Below are positions 8,879 through 17,686 of a stretch of DNA of 64,000 nucleotides, piece after piece. Both the position numbers and the translations under genes were made by a program. A model generated the notes under the pieces. That model did no database searches. It saw nothing but the letters and a program-made list of their open reading frames with translations, and was not told where the DNA came from. This DNA is from JALZKA01 sp963725035 (GTDB taxonomy: Bacteria > Actinomycetota > Thermoleophilia > Solirubrobacterales > 70-9): contig CAVRWX010000019.1 of the NCBI GenBank assembly GCA_963725035.1, forward strand, positions 62,001 to 126,000, given 5' to 3'. The first letter of the stretch is position 1. Every line of letters begins with the position of its first letter.

Positions 8879-9820
8879 CTAGCTCGAGAGCTCGTAGCCC
8901 AGCTCCACCAGGAGCGGGCCGGCGATCTTCTCGTAGCTCGCTATTTCCTCGGGCGTCATCTTGTGACGCCACGCTTCGAGGCGGTCCTCGCGTGGGGGCT
9001 CCTTGGCGAGCTTGTGCGACTCCATTCTCGCCGCGGCGGGCTGGGTGGGTCCATGGCGGCGGACGAGGTCCACGTTCTTCTCCTCGAGGCGCTTCTCGGC
9101 GCGCTCGTGGTAGTCGAGCATCGCCGGGTCAAAGTCGAGGTTGATGATCTCGCAGACCTTGCGAAGCGTTCCCTCGGTGTCGCGGACGAGCTCCTCGAAG
9201 TGGACCTCGTGGTAGTGCTTGATCTTCGGCGCCATGCGCCGGGCCCGTTCGATCCGCTCGACCCAGAGCGTCGCCGACTCCTCGTACGTCTTCGGGCCCC
9301 AGTTCATCCGCATGTGCGACAGGGACACGTCGCGCCCGTCGCGGATGATGTGGATGAAGTGCGCCTCGGGAAGCGTGCGCTGGATCCGGACCATCTCCTT
9401 TACGTAACCCGGCGTCTTGTCGCCGTAGCGCGTCTTGCCCTCGCGCTCGGCGTAAGAGAAATAGAAGGCGCGGATCGCGTCGGCCGCGTTGCCCGTCTCC
9501 ATCGCGGCGAAACGCCTGCGGAGCTCGCCTTCGTCCAGGTGGAACTCCTGCCAGCGCTTCGAGCCGATGATGAGGTCGGCGAGCTCCTCGGGTGTCCGCT
9601 TCTGCCGCTCCACCCGGTTGATGAGCTTTGGCACCCAGTGCGTCTCGCCGGGGATGGCCAGATCCGGGTGCGAGTCGAGCATGAGGCGGATGAGCGTGGT
9701 CCCGGACCGGGTGACGCCGCAGACGAACGGCGCCGGCGGCGGGACCGCGGCGCTCGAGGTCAGGCGGTTGCGCGCGCGGACGATCCGGGCGCGCTTCTTC
9801 AGTTTTCGATACCTGCTCAC
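8879..9820 (-). CDS. PAPS-dependent sulfotransferase (ST1)
   Basis: 313 residues, sulfotransferase-3 type fold. The 5'-phosphosulfate loop reads GVTRSGTTLIRLML, followed by HPDLAIPGETHWVPKL, a YGDKTPGYVKEM segment, and the 3'-phosphate region FIHIIRDGRDVSLSHMRMNW. The C-terminal part has HYHEVHFEELVRDTEGTLRK, then a tail ending AGPLLVELGYELSS. The GTG at 9820 is preferred because it overlaps the stop of the upstream glycosyltransferase (GTGA, coupled translation); an upstream in-frame start at 9871 would overlap that gene much more. Last gene of a six-gene run beginning at 15702. Acceptor unknown; probably a glycan or glycolipid made by its neighbours. Cytosolic or membrane-peripheral, no signal peptide. 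Confidence 0.85.
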   Translation of the reverse strand: MSRYRKLKKRARIVRARNRLTSSAAVPPPAPFVCGVTRSGTTLIRLMLDSHPDLAIPGETHWVPKLINRVERQKRTPEELADLIIGSKRWQEFHLDEGELRRRFAAMETGNAADAIRAFYFSYAEREGKTRYGDKTPGYVKEMVRIQRTLPEAHFIHIIRDGRDVSLSHMRMNWGPKTYEESATLWVERIERARRMAPKIKHYHEVHFEELVRDTEGTLRKVCEIINLDFDPAMLDYHERAEKRLEEKNVDLVRRHGPTQPAAARMESHKLAKEPPREDRLEAWRHKMTPEEIASYEKIAGPLLVELGYELSS

Positions 9821-10914
9821 GGGGCGGCCATTTCTAGCAGCGACGCGAAGCCACGAACGGTGTTTTCCCACGCGCGCTCGCCTTCCCTGAGCGCTCGCGC
9901 TCCCTCCGAAAGGCCAGTGCGGAGCGCATCGTCCTCGGCAAGGCGGTCGATCGCCGCGGCCATCGCGGCCGGGTCGAAGGCGTGCGCCGGGATGCCCGAG
10001 CGCGCCGTTCCGTCGGGCGTCGAGGGCACGAGGAGGCCGTTCTCGCCGTCCCGCGTGATCTCGTTCATCGGCGCGACGTCGTTCGTGATCGCAGGCTGGC
10101 CGAACGCGACGGCTTCGTACAGCGGCAGGCCAAGGCCCTCCCAGCGCGCGGGCGAGAGCGTGACGTCGGCGGCGGCGACGGTCTCGAGGTGTTGGCGGGT
10201 CGGCTCGTCCGCGATGTGCAGCTCGATCCGCTTGTCACGCGCCGTCGCCTCTCCCGCGGTAGCAAGGCGCAAGCGATCCACCTGAGCCTTCACGACTAGC
10301 CGGGCGCGCTCGCTCTTGACCTGCGACCAGGCCTCGAGCACTGGCTCGAGGGGCTTGCGACGTCCCAGGAAGCCGCCGGTGAAGACGAAGGTGACCTCAT
10401 CGCCTGGCTCGCGCGCGACGGCATCGGCGACCTCGATCAGTTCGGGGTGGCAGCCCCACGGCACGTAGGGCGTCTCGAGTCCCATCTCGCGGTAGCGCTC
10501 TTGCTCGGCGCGTGTCATCGAGAAGACGACGTCGTAGGCACTGCGCGCGCCCTCGACATGCTCGGCGGTGAAGTGCTCCCATACGAAGCGGCCGATGACC
10601 TTCACGCCTTGCGCACGCAGTTCGGCGAGCTCCGAGAAGCCGTAGTTCTGGTCGCAGAGGATCGCCTCGATTCCCTCTCGCTCGACCCACTCGGTGTAGT
10701 CGGCGAGCGGGATGTCGTACTCCGACGCCTCGGTCACGCCCGGTTGGTCCCAGACGTCGTCTCGCGACAGCGCGCCCGGCTGCGGGCCGCGCTCCTTCTT
10801 CGGGCGGGCGAGGACGAACGTCTCGTGCCCCAGCGAGTCGAGCGCCGAGCGCGTTTGGCGGCCCACCACGGGCTGGCCGCGGTTGAACCACTTGGTAACG
10901 ACCCCGACCCGCAT
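9817..10914 (-). CDS. GT4-type glycosyltransferase (GT-a)
   Basis: 365 residues, GT-B fold. N-terminus MRVGVVTKWFNRGQPVVGRQ, then the C-terminal donor domain with VTFVFTGGFLGRRKPLEPVL, LSPARWEGLGLPLYEAVAFG and QPAITNDVAPMNEI, the equivalent of the GT4 E-x7-E nucleotide-sugar site. Donor and acceptor cannot be told. Start ATG at 10914 overlaps the TGA of the next upstream glycosyltransferase (TGATG), and its own stop overlaps ST1, so three genes are translationally chained. It is a close paralogue of GT-b (10914-11997) and GT-c (32456-33531), sharing the VWDQPGVT, GRFVWEHF and Y.PWGCHPEL-type segments. Confidence 0.88.
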   Translation of the reverse strand: MRVGVVTKWFNRGQPVVGRQTRSALDSLGHETFVLARPKKERGPQPGALSRDDVWDQPGVTEASEYDIPLADYTEWVEREGIEAILCDQNYGFSELAELRAQGVKVIGRFVWEHFTAEHVEGARSAYDVVFSMTRAEQERYREMGLETPYVPWGCHPELIEVADAVAREPGDEVTFVFTGGFLGRRKPLEPVLEAWSQVKSERARLVVKAQVDRLRLATAGEATARDKRIELHIADEPTRQHLETVAAADVTLSPARWEGLGLPLYEAVAFGQPAITNDVAPMNEITRDGENGLLVPSTPDGTARSGIPAHAFDPAAMAAAIDRLAEDDALRTGLSEGARALREGERAWENTVRGFASLLEMAAP

Positions 10915-11997
10915 CAAGACACGGTCGAAAGGAGCTCGCTGTACCCCGCCACGGTGTTCGACCACGCACGGTCGCCTTCGCGCAGCTCGCGGGCGCCGGC
11001 GGCCATCTCGGCGCGGGCGCCGTCGTCGGCGATCCGGTCGATCGCCTTGGCGAGCTCGCCGGGATCGGGGCTCCAGGAGGTGATGCCCGAGCGCGCCGTT
11101 CCTTCGACCGAAGCGCTCACGAGATACCCGTTCAGCCCGTCGAGCACCGCCTCGTTCATCGGCGCGTTGTCGTTGGTGATCGCGGGCTGGCCGAACGCGA
11201 TCGCCTCATAAAGCGGCAGCCCGAGGCCCTCCCAGCGGGTGGGCGAGAGGCACACGTCGCAGCCGGCGACGAACGAGAGGTGCTGGTCGGTGGGCTGGTC
11301 CTCGATCAGGATCTGGATGCGCGCATCCGCGTCGGCCGCCTTCGCGAGCTTGTTCTCCTTGCGCGCGGTCTGGCCCTTGATGATCAGGCGCAGGCGCTCG
11401 TCCTTCGTCTGCATGAACGCCTCGAGCATCTCGTCCAGGGGCTTGCGCCGCCCCATGAAGCTGCCTGGAACCAGAAGGCGCACAAGGCCATCCTCGCTCT
11501 GTGCGGGTTCGACTGCGACCAGCTCGGGATGGCAGCCCCACACCACGTAGGGGCTTTCGAGTCCCATCTCGGCGTAGCGCGCCTGCTCGCCACGATGGAG
11601 CGAGTAGACGACGTCCAGGGCCTCATTCGCGCCCGCGACGTGCTTCTCTTCGAAGTGTTCCCAGACAAAGCGCCCGATGGTCTTGACGCCGTCCGTTGCG
11701 GAGCGCCGCCAGCTCTTCGAACTGGTAGAGGTTGTCCGTCATCACGACGTCGATCGAGTTGGCCGAAACCCACTCGCGGTAGGTCTCGAGCGGCACGTCG
11801 GACTCGCCCGTCTCGGTCACGCCTGGCTGGTCCCAGACGGGGTCGGCGACCCGTTCGGTCACGCCGGAGCGGGGGCCCGTCCCCTCGCGGGCAAGGATGA
11901 AGGTCTCATGGCCGAGCTCGTCCAGGGCCGAGCGCACGTAGCGCGAGACGACCGCTTGGCCGGAAGCGAACCATTTGGTGACGATGCCGACCCGCAT
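10914..11997 (-). CDS. GT4-type glycosyltransferase (GT-b), frameshifted
   Basis: Paralogue of GT-a, about 360 residues when rejoined. The first part runs MRVGIVTKWFASGQAVVSRY to FEELAALRN; at about 11694 one extra base shifts the frame, after which DGVKTIGRFVWEHFEEKHV and the long C-terminal donor domain (MGLESPYVVWGCHPEL, MGRRKPLDEMLEAF, LSPTRWEGLGLPLYEAIAFG, NAPMNEAVLDGLNGYLV) continue to the stop at 10914. All motifs survive, so I treat it as one gene. Start ATG 11997, 17 bases after ST2. Probably adds the sugar before or after GT-a in the same glycan. Confidence 0.82.
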
Positions 11998-12014
11998 CAA
12001 ACCGTGTCGACTCT

Positions 12015-12944
12015 CTAGACCGTCGCGGCGTCGACCGATTCGCCGACCGGGTAGCCCAGGTCTTCGAGCAGGTCACCTGCGACCTCTTCGAACTCGCGGC
12101 GCTGCTCCTCGGTCATCTGCTTTCGCCAGCGCTGGACGCGGTCGGCCGACGGCGGCTTCGTCGTCATCTCGTGCGTCTTCATGCGCCTCTCGACCGAGAG
12201 CTCCTTCGACTTGCCCCCGCCAGGCAGAGCGCGAGCCATCTCCTGAAGGCGGTCGGCCGAGCGCTCGTGGTAGGTGAGGAGGTCGTCCTGCCACGGGAGC
12301 TCGAAGAACTCGCAGACGCTGCGGAGCACCGGCTCGGTATCGAGGATGAGGTCCTCGTAGCGGATCTCCATGTAGTGCTCGAGCTGAGGGGAGTCCTCGC
12401 GGGCCTTCGTCACCTTCTTCTGCCAGCGCTTGGCAACATCGCCTGCGGTCAGGTCGCGGACCGTGCGGTCGAGGACCGAGAGCGCCACGTCACGCCCGTC
12501 GCGGATCACATGGCAGAACCGCGCCTCCGGAAGGGCGCGCTGAATCAGCTTCATCTTCTGCACGTAGGTGGGGGTCTTCTCGCCGTAGCGGGGCTTGCCC
12601 TGGCGCTCCGCATAGATGTCGTAGAACGAGCGCACCGCGGGCCCGGCCTTCAGCTTGGGAAGCGCGTTGAAGCGCCCGAGCATCTCCTCATCGGAGATCT
12701 CGAAGTCGCCCCATTCGCGATGGGCCTTCATCGCCTCCAGCACGCTCTGGGGCGTGGATCCTTCGGCCTTGGCGGCCTTGATCATGTCCGGCACGAAGTG
12801 CGTCTCGGGCGGGATCGTGAGGTCCGAGTGGGCGTCGAGCATCATGCGCAGGAGCGTCGTTCCTGAGCGGTTCATGCCGACCACGAACGGGAACGGCGCG
12901 TGGCTGGTGCCGCGGCGAAGGAAGGATGGGACGAGGACTGCCAT
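12015..12944 (-). CDS. PAPS-dependent sulfotransferase (ST2)
   Basis: 309 residues. Phosphosulfate-binding loop GMNRSGTTLLRMMLDAHSDL, then IPPETHFVPDMI, YGEKTPTYVQKM, and CHVIRDGRDVALSVLDRTVR for the 3'-phosphate. A MEIRYEDLILDTEPVLRSVC segment and the tail EVAGDLLEDLGYPVG follow; this tail is shared with five other sulfotransferases in the window. No signal peptide or membrane helix. ATG at 12944, 16 bases after ST3 and 17 bases before GT-b, so clearly in one transcription unit. The sulfate acceptor is unknown. Confidence 0.87.
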   Translation of the reverse strand: MAVLVPSFLRRGTSHAPFPFVVGMNRSGTTLLRMMLDAHSDLTIPPETHFVPDMIKAAKAEGSTPQSVLEAMKAHREWGDFEISDEEMLGRFNALPKLKAGPAVRSFYDIYAERQGKPRYGEKTPTYVQKMKLIQRALPEARFCHVIRDGRDVALSVLDRTVRDLTAGDVAKRWQKKVTKAREDSPQLEHYMEIRYEDLILDTEPVLRSVCEFFELPWQDDLLTYHERSADRLQEMARALPGGGKSKELSVERRMKTHEMTTKPPSADRVQRWRKQMTEEQRREFEEVAGDLLEDLGYPVGESVDAATV

Positions 12945-12960
12945 AGGGGGCCGTCAAGCG

Positions 12961-13920
12961 CTACGAGGACGCTGCCCGGGCGTAGCCGAGGTCGTCCAGG
13001 AGGTCTCCGGCCACGCGCTCAAACTCGGCCTGGTCGTCCGCGCTCATCTCCTCGCGCCAGACCTCGATCCGCTCCTTGGTCGGAGGCTTGGTGGCCAGGG
13101 CGTGGGCCTTCAGGCGCTCGCCGGCGTCGCGCTCCGGCCGGCCATCGCGAGCGGGCATGGCGCCCGCCATCTCGGCCAGGCGCTCGGCGGCGGTCTCGTG
13201 GTAGCGGAGCATCACCGGGTCGAAGTCGAGCTCGGTGAACTCACAGACCTTGCGAAGCGCGGGCTCGGTGTCTGAGACCAGGTCCTCGTAGCGGATCTCC
13301 AGGTACTGGCCGAGATGCTCGCTGTCCGCGCGGGCGTTATCGATCCTGCGGCGCCATCGCAAGGCTGAGAGCCCGGCGGGCGGCGGAGTGCGATGACCGC
13401 GCTCCACCATGCGCCTGTTGTTCGAGACCGCCACGTCGCGGCCGTCGCGGATGACGTGAATGAATCGCGCCTCCGGCAGGACGCGCTGGATGCGGCGCAT
13501 CGTCTTGACGTAGTTCGGCGTCTTGTCGCCCCAGCGCTGCTTGCCCTGCTTTTCGGCGTAGAGCCCGTAGAAGGCGCGAAGGGCGTCGGCGCTGTTGAAG
13601 GGCTGGATCGCCTCAAAACGATCGAGCAGCTCGTCTTCAGTCATGCCGAAATCGTTCCAGCGCCTGTGCTCGTCGCCGGTGATCGCAACCTGTGCCTGCT
13701 CGGGGCCGAACCGAAGACGTCCTGACGCCCGGATGAAGCTGTCGAAGAAGTGGGTCTCCGGCGGCATCGCCATCCCGGGATGGGCATCCAGCATCAGGCG
13801 CAGGAGCGTCGTGCCCGAGCGCCCGACGCCCACCACAAACGGTGCGGGCAGGCCGGGCTCCGCCCTGCCGCGAAGGCGGCGCGAGCGCAGGTACTTGGAG
13901 ATGGCGGAGTCGCCCGACAT
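12961..13920 (-). CDS. PAPS-dependent sulfotransferase (ST3)
   Basis: 319 residues. Loop GVGRSGTTLLRLMLDAHPGM, then MPPETHFFDSFI, WGDKTPNYVKTMRRIQRVLP, FIHVIRDGRDVAVSNNRRMV, YLEIRYEDLVSDTEPALRKV, and tail VAGDLLDDLGYARA. It carries a basic N-terminal stretch (ISKYLRSRRLRGR) that could lie on a membrane surface. Located 18 bases after the asparagine-synthase-like gene and 16 bases before ST2. Close similarity of ST2 and ST3 and their tandem position suggest duplication and acceptor-site specialisation, for example sulfation of different hydroxyls. Confidence 0.87.
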   Translation of the reverse strand: MSGDSAISKYLRSRRLRGRAEPGLPAPFVVGVGRSGTTLLRLMLDAHPGMAMPPETHFFDSFIRASGRLRFGPEQAQVAITGDEHRRWNDFGMTEDELLDRFEAIQPFNSADALRAFYGLYAEKQGKQRWGDKTPNYVKTMRRIQRVLPEARFIHVIRDGRDVAVSNNRRMVERGHRTPPPAGLSALRWRRRIDNARADSEHLGQYLEIRYEDLVSDTEPALRKVCEFTELDFDPVMLRYHETAAERLAEMAGAMPARDGRPERDAGERLKAHALATKPPTKERIEVWREEMSADDQAEFERVAGDLLDDLGYARAASS

Positions 13921-13938
13921 GTGGGAAAGGCTAGAGGC

Positions 13939-15702
13939 CTATTCCCGGCCTGCCGCCGCGAGCCGCGAGAGGTGCTCGTCGAAGGTGTGCCGATAGACGA
14001 TGCCCTCGAACACTGCCTCCCATTTCGCGGAGTTGTCGCCGCCGTCGCGAAGCTCGCGCCACGCGTCCTTAGCCTCGTCGGCGCGATAGATCTCGGTCCA
14101 GGCACCCCCCGCGGCCAGGATCTCCTCGAAGACGTCGGCGTCGCGCTCGATCTCCCACAGACGGTCGCGGCGGATGGACGGCGTCTTTGCCTTCGGGGCC
14201 TCGAAGAAGGGCTGGTCCTTCCACTCGGGAACGAGGCGGCCGGTCATCTCAAGATGGAGCCGGTCGGTCAGCCGGTCCTCGGGCGCGAGCGCGAAGGAAG
14301 CGCGGACGAAGCCCGGGGTCGCGAACACCGAGATGCGCTCGGAGTCGGTGGCGAGTCCCGAGCGGTGCGCGAAGCGGTCGGTGAGATAGAACCAGTCCAG
14401 GAGCACCGGCCCCTCGAGGCCGGCCGAGCGCCCGGCGTCGAGCGCCTCGCCGACGATGGAGGCGGCCGCCTCGTAGGCCTCGGGGCGAGCTGCCTCGTGG
14501 TCCTTGGTGAAGAAGCGCATGATGCGCTCGGGGACGCGCTTCGAGCGCCGCGAGACCTTCTTCAGCTGGCGCTCGTCCTTGTAGAAGAAGCCGTGGGCGA
14601 TCTCGCCGCCGTGGCCGGAGAAAGTGGCGTTTCGCGGCCGGGGCCGCGGCAGCGTCATCTTGCCCCTGAGCTTCTGGGGGTGGCGCACCCCGTCGTGGAG
14701 GAGGTGGAGGTTCGCTGCCCTTTCCAAGAGTTCGGTGCTGGGCGTGGCCGAGCCAGCCTGGGTCTTGCTCACCTCGTGCTGGTGCTCGCCCGGCGCGGAG
14801 GCGACCAGCGCGCGGGCGACGTCGGCTTCGCCCGGGGTCGCGTCGGACGTGAGAAATCGCGCCGGGGTGCCCGCGGCAATGACCGCTGCTGCCGCGAGCC
14901 GGGAGTCGCGGCCGCCCGAGAGGTCCACCTTGGCCTCGCCCGGCCAGAGCTCGGCTGCCCCCTTCGCCTGAGCGACCGCGTCCTCGGTGGCAACAGCCGT
15001 GAGCTCCGACAGGTCGCCACCCGGCGCGACCCATTGGGCAAGCGCTCCGGTCGTGCGCTCGTCGATGCCATCGGGCCCCGCCTGGATCACCGTTCCGCCG
15101 GGCAGGCGGCGGAGGCCCTCGATCGGCGCGGTGTCACCCAGGAACCACGAAGCGGCGGCAAGGACCCGCCAGGCGCGAGCATCGGCGCGGGCGTCGAGGC
15201 CCAGGAACACGACGAGCGCACCGGGCCGGTTCGACCACGCCCTGACGCCGTTCGCCTCGGCCTCGTACGCGCGCGCCGCGCCGAGCGCGTCGTTGGCAAC
15301 CAACAGCCGGCCAGCGCCGAGATCGAGCACGCCGATGGCGGCGGGGGCGTTGAGCTTGCGGCTTGCGGCGTCCGCGTCCTCGGTAAGGGAGCGCGCGAGC
15401 GCGAGCGGAGCCTCGGCGAGCGCCTTAGGGCCGGTGAGCCGCTCCCATCCGGTGGGGACGTACGCGGTCGCGACTGCGTGTCGCTCGTCCTGGGCGAAAT
15501 GCGGCCAGCGGCATGCAGGCTCGGCGTCGCCGATTGTCGCCACGCCCACTCGGCCGGACCTCGCACTCTGGATCTCGATGGGGTAATCGACAAGCTGGGC
15601 GTAATGGCGCCGCACTCGTTCGAGGCGATCCCCGAACCAGGTTTCGTCCGGGTCGGCCTCGGCTCGAAAGCAGAGCCAGGTGGGGTCGATGTTCTCGCCC
15701 AT
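13939..15702 (-). CDS. Asparagine-synthase-like amidotransferase (AsnB family)
   Basis: 587 residues from the ATG at 15702 (MGENIDPTWLC). The C-terminal half has the ATP-pyrophosphatase P-loop VDLSGGRDSRLAAAAVIAAG plus TFSGHGGEIAHGFFY, as in AsnB-fold synthetases. The first half resembles a class II glutaminase fold by position (LGAGRLLVANDALGAARAY, WSNRPGALVVFLG) but there is no Cys2 nucleophile, so glutamine hydrolysis is doubtful. Such proteins form amide bonds on amino sugars or peptides in surface-polysaccharide clusters (family knowledge). It heads the six-gene sulfotransferase/glycosyltransferase run and is divergent, 48 bases, from a second family member. Confidence 0.78.
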   Translation of the reverse strand: MGENIDPTWLCFRAEADPDETWFGDRLERVRRHYAQLVDYPIEIQSARSGRVGVATIGDAEPACRWPHFAQDERHAVATAYVPTGWERLTGPKALAEAPLALARSLTEDADAASRKLNAPAAIGVLDLGAGRLLVANDALGAARAYEAEANGVRAWSNRPGALVVFLGLDARADARAWRVLAAASWFLGDTAPIEGLRRLPGGTVIQAGPDGIDERTTGALAQWVAPGGDLSELTAVATEDAVAQAKGAAELWPGEAKVDLSGGRDSRLAAAAVIAAGTPARFLTSDATPGEADVARALVASAPGEHQHEVSKTQAGSATPSTELLERAANLHLLHDGVRHPQKLRGKMTLPRPRPRNATFSGHGGEIAHGFFYKDERQLKKVSRRSKRVPERIMRFFTKDHEAARPEAYEAAASIVGEALDAGRSAGLEGPVLLDWFYLTDRFAHRSGLATDSERISVFATPGFVRASFALAPEDRLTDRLHLEMTGRLVPEWKDQPFFEAPKAKTPSIRRDRLWEIERDADVFEEILAAGGAWTEIYRADEAKDAWRELRDGGDNSAKWEAVFEGIVYRHTFDEHLSRLAAAGRE

Positions 15703-15750
15703 GCGCGCGAGGCTACTTGCGCAAGGGCGGCGCGCTTTACGCTCCGAGCG

Positions 15751-17268
15751 ATGCGCCTTGAGCCACGCGAGATGCCGGGCTGGCCACCGCTTGCCTGGCT
15801 CGCCCGGTGCGGCGATGACATCGAGCTGTGGCACGGCCCCCGGGTCGAGGTGGGCCCGGACTGGGCGTACGAGGGCGCGTGGGAGGGGGATTTCGCCGAT
15901 GGCTCGTTCGACAAGGTCGCCGTGAGCCTCGGATCCGGGGTCCGCGTCCGGGGCGAGGAGGCGGTGTTCGCCTCGCCGACGTCGACGATCGACCGTCTGT
16001 GCCATCTCGTCACTCCAACTGGCGAGACCCTGGTCTCGAACTCGCTGCTAGCGCTCCTCGAGGCGGCGGGAGCGGAGATGACCGATCCCAAGTACCAGGC
16101 TCGCGCGACCTCGATCGTCAAGGGGATCGACAGGTGTAGAAGCACGGTCGAGACCTCGGCCGGGCCCGCCCACCTGACGCACTTCCGGAACCTCGCTTGG
16201 TCTTCCGGCCGGATGGACCAGCGCGACAAGCTCGGCCATTCGCAGACCCTCGGCGACTTCGCGACCTACCGCGGTCTCCTGGAGGGCACCTTCGCGGCGC
16301 TCGCCGCGAACATGGCGGATCCGGCCCGGCGCTTCCCGCTCGCCTTCCTCGGGACGCTTTCGTCGGGCTACGACGCGAACGCGGCGACGGCGCTTGCCGC
16401 CGAGGGGGGATGCGGGAGCGCCGTCTGTTTCGAGACGACGGGGAGTGGCCTCCCGGACAGCGGCGTTCCGGTGGCTGATGCGCTGGGGATTGACCCGATC
16501 GTGATCGAGCGCGAGAGGTGGCGCTCCGAGCCGCAGCTACCCGGCGGCACAGAGGTTCCGTTCCTTGCCGCGGGCGGAGGCAGCGGGCTGATCGGATTCC
16601 ACGGTGCTCAGGAGCATCTGATGGGCACCGCTCTCGTGACGGGGTTCTACGGCGACTCGATCTGGAACCCGGATTGGTCGAAGCTCGGTCCCGACGTCGT
16701 CCGCAAGGACGCTTCGGGCCTCGGCTTCTGCGAGTACCGCCTCCATGCCGGCTTCGTCAACTGCGCCCCGGCCTTCTGGGCCGCGCGCCAGGTCGCGGAG
16801 GTCGTCGGAATCAGCCGCTCGGAAGAGATGAGTCCCTGGAAGCTGGGCTCCGGTTACGAGCGCCCGATCCCGCGGCGGATCGCCGAAGAGGCCGGCGTCC
16901 CGCGGGATGCGTTCGGAACGACGAAGCGCGCGGTGCCGAAGGCTCAGCCCCACCGCGACCCGGCCTTCCTCATGCCCGAGCCCAAGCTCGCTTACTTCGA
17001 ATGGCTCCGAACGAACCGTGTGCGTCTGAACCTGCGCGGCCCCGTTTCACCCCTCCGCGACCGAACCGAGTTCGCTTCGCGCGACCTGGCGCTGCGGGCG
17101 CATGTGGGACTCAGGGTCGTCCCGGGGCTCAAGGGCACCGGATGGTGGAAAGCCCGGCGCGACCGTCTGCGCCGGCGCCGGCGAAGCCCCACGCCGCTTC
17201 GAGGCCACGCGGTCGCCTGGGCGCTCGACCGGGGAAAGCGCTCCTACGCCAAGGGCAAACGTCCGTGA
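15751..17268 (+). CDS. Divergent asparagine-synthase-like protein
   Basis: 505 residues from ATG 15751 (MRLEPREMPGWP). An N-terminal region of about 190 residues (VAVSLGSGVRVRGEEAVFAS, LVTPTGETLVSNSLLALLEA) is followed by FLGTLSSGYDANAATALAAE, which sits where AsnB enzymes have the SGGxDS pyrophosphate loop, and by TGFYGDSIWNPDWSKL and FCEYRLHAGFVNCAPAFW. The loop is altered (SSGYDA), so activity may differ or be lost. C-terminus is very basic. It is the only plus-strand member of this block, divergent from the related gene at 15702, so the two likely share a control region of 48 bases. Assignment to the family is by motif only. Confidence 0.62.
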   Translation: MRLEPREMPGWPPLAWLARCGDDIELWHGPRVEVGPDWAYEGAWEGDFADGSFDKVAVSLGSGVRVRGEEAVFASPTSTIDRLCHLVTPTGETLVSNSLLALLEAAGAEMTDPKYQARATSIVKGIDRCRSTVETSAGPAHLTHFRNLAWSSGRMDQRDKLGHSQTLGDFATYRGLLEGTFAALAANMADPARRFPLAFLGTLSSGYDANAATALAAEGGCGSAVCFETTGSGLPDSGVPVADALGIDPIVIERERWRSEPQLPGGTEVPFLAAGGGSGLIGFHGAQEHLMGTALVTGFYGDSIWNPDWSKLGPDVVRKDASGLGFCEYRLHAGFVNCAPAFWAARQVAEVVGISRSEEMSPWKLGSGYERPIPRRIAEEAGVPRDAFGTTKRAVPKAQPHRDPAFLMPEPKLAYFEWLRTNRVRLNLRGPVSPLRDRTEFASRDLALRAHVGLRVVPGLKGTGWWKARRDRLRRRRRSPTPLRGHAVAWALDRGKRSYAKGKRP

Positions 17269-17314
17269 GTACCCCCTATAGGACGTACTGACGGACGCTC
17301 GGCCCGAGAGCGGG

Positions 17315-17686
17315 TCAGCCCGCGGTCCACTCCTTGGCCTCGTCGAGCTGATCGAGGCCAAACGTCTTCACTTCGCCGGGAGCCATCCAGGCGAACATGT
17401 GAAAGGCCTTTGCGATCCACTCTACGTCCGTGGCCAGGGCGCAGCGCTTCCAGGCGGAGTGGTGCCCGATTCCGAGCGTGACGCCGACCTTCGTGTCCTC
17501 CCACATCGCGCCGCCCTCGAACTCATCGAAGCCGGGCCCGATCGCAAAGACGAGCCGCACCTCACCGGCCTCGGCCTGCTCGCGCATCGCGGGCAAGAGC
17601 ACGTCGCGGTACTCGTCGCGTGTGACATCCCCGGTGGCGCGGAAGCCGATGACGCCGTCGGGAAGGTTCTCGAGCGGTTCGATCAT
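17315..17686 (-). CDS. SpoIIAA-like (STAS-fold) protein
   Basis: 123 residues starting MIEPLENLPDGVIGFRATGD. The pattern GFRATGDVTRDEYRDVLLPA, VRLVFAIGPGFDEFEGGAMW, HHSAWKRCALATDVEWIAKA and FMAPGEVKTF-like ending (MAPGEVKTFGLDQLDEAKEW) matches the SpoIIAA-like family, which adopts a STAS-like fold and may bind lipids or nucleotides (family knowledge). Its ATG overlaps the purQ stop (ATGA), so it is translated with PurQ and is the last gene of the purC-ST4-purS-purQ run. Why a STAS-like protein is coupled to purQ is not clear. Confidence 0.82.
   Translation of the reverse strand: MIEPLENLPDGVIGFRATGDVTRDEYRDVLLPAMREQAEAGEVRLVFAIGPGFDEFEGGAMWEDTKVGVTLGIGHHSAWKRCALATDVEWIAKAFHMFAWMAPGEVKTFGLDQLDEAKEWTAG

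Noticed and set aside
13750..15750. Very long N-terminal extension (over 660 codons) of the plus-strand asparagine-synthase-like gene
   Set aside because: It is antisense to the conserved AsnB-like gene; the real start is the ATG at 15751.
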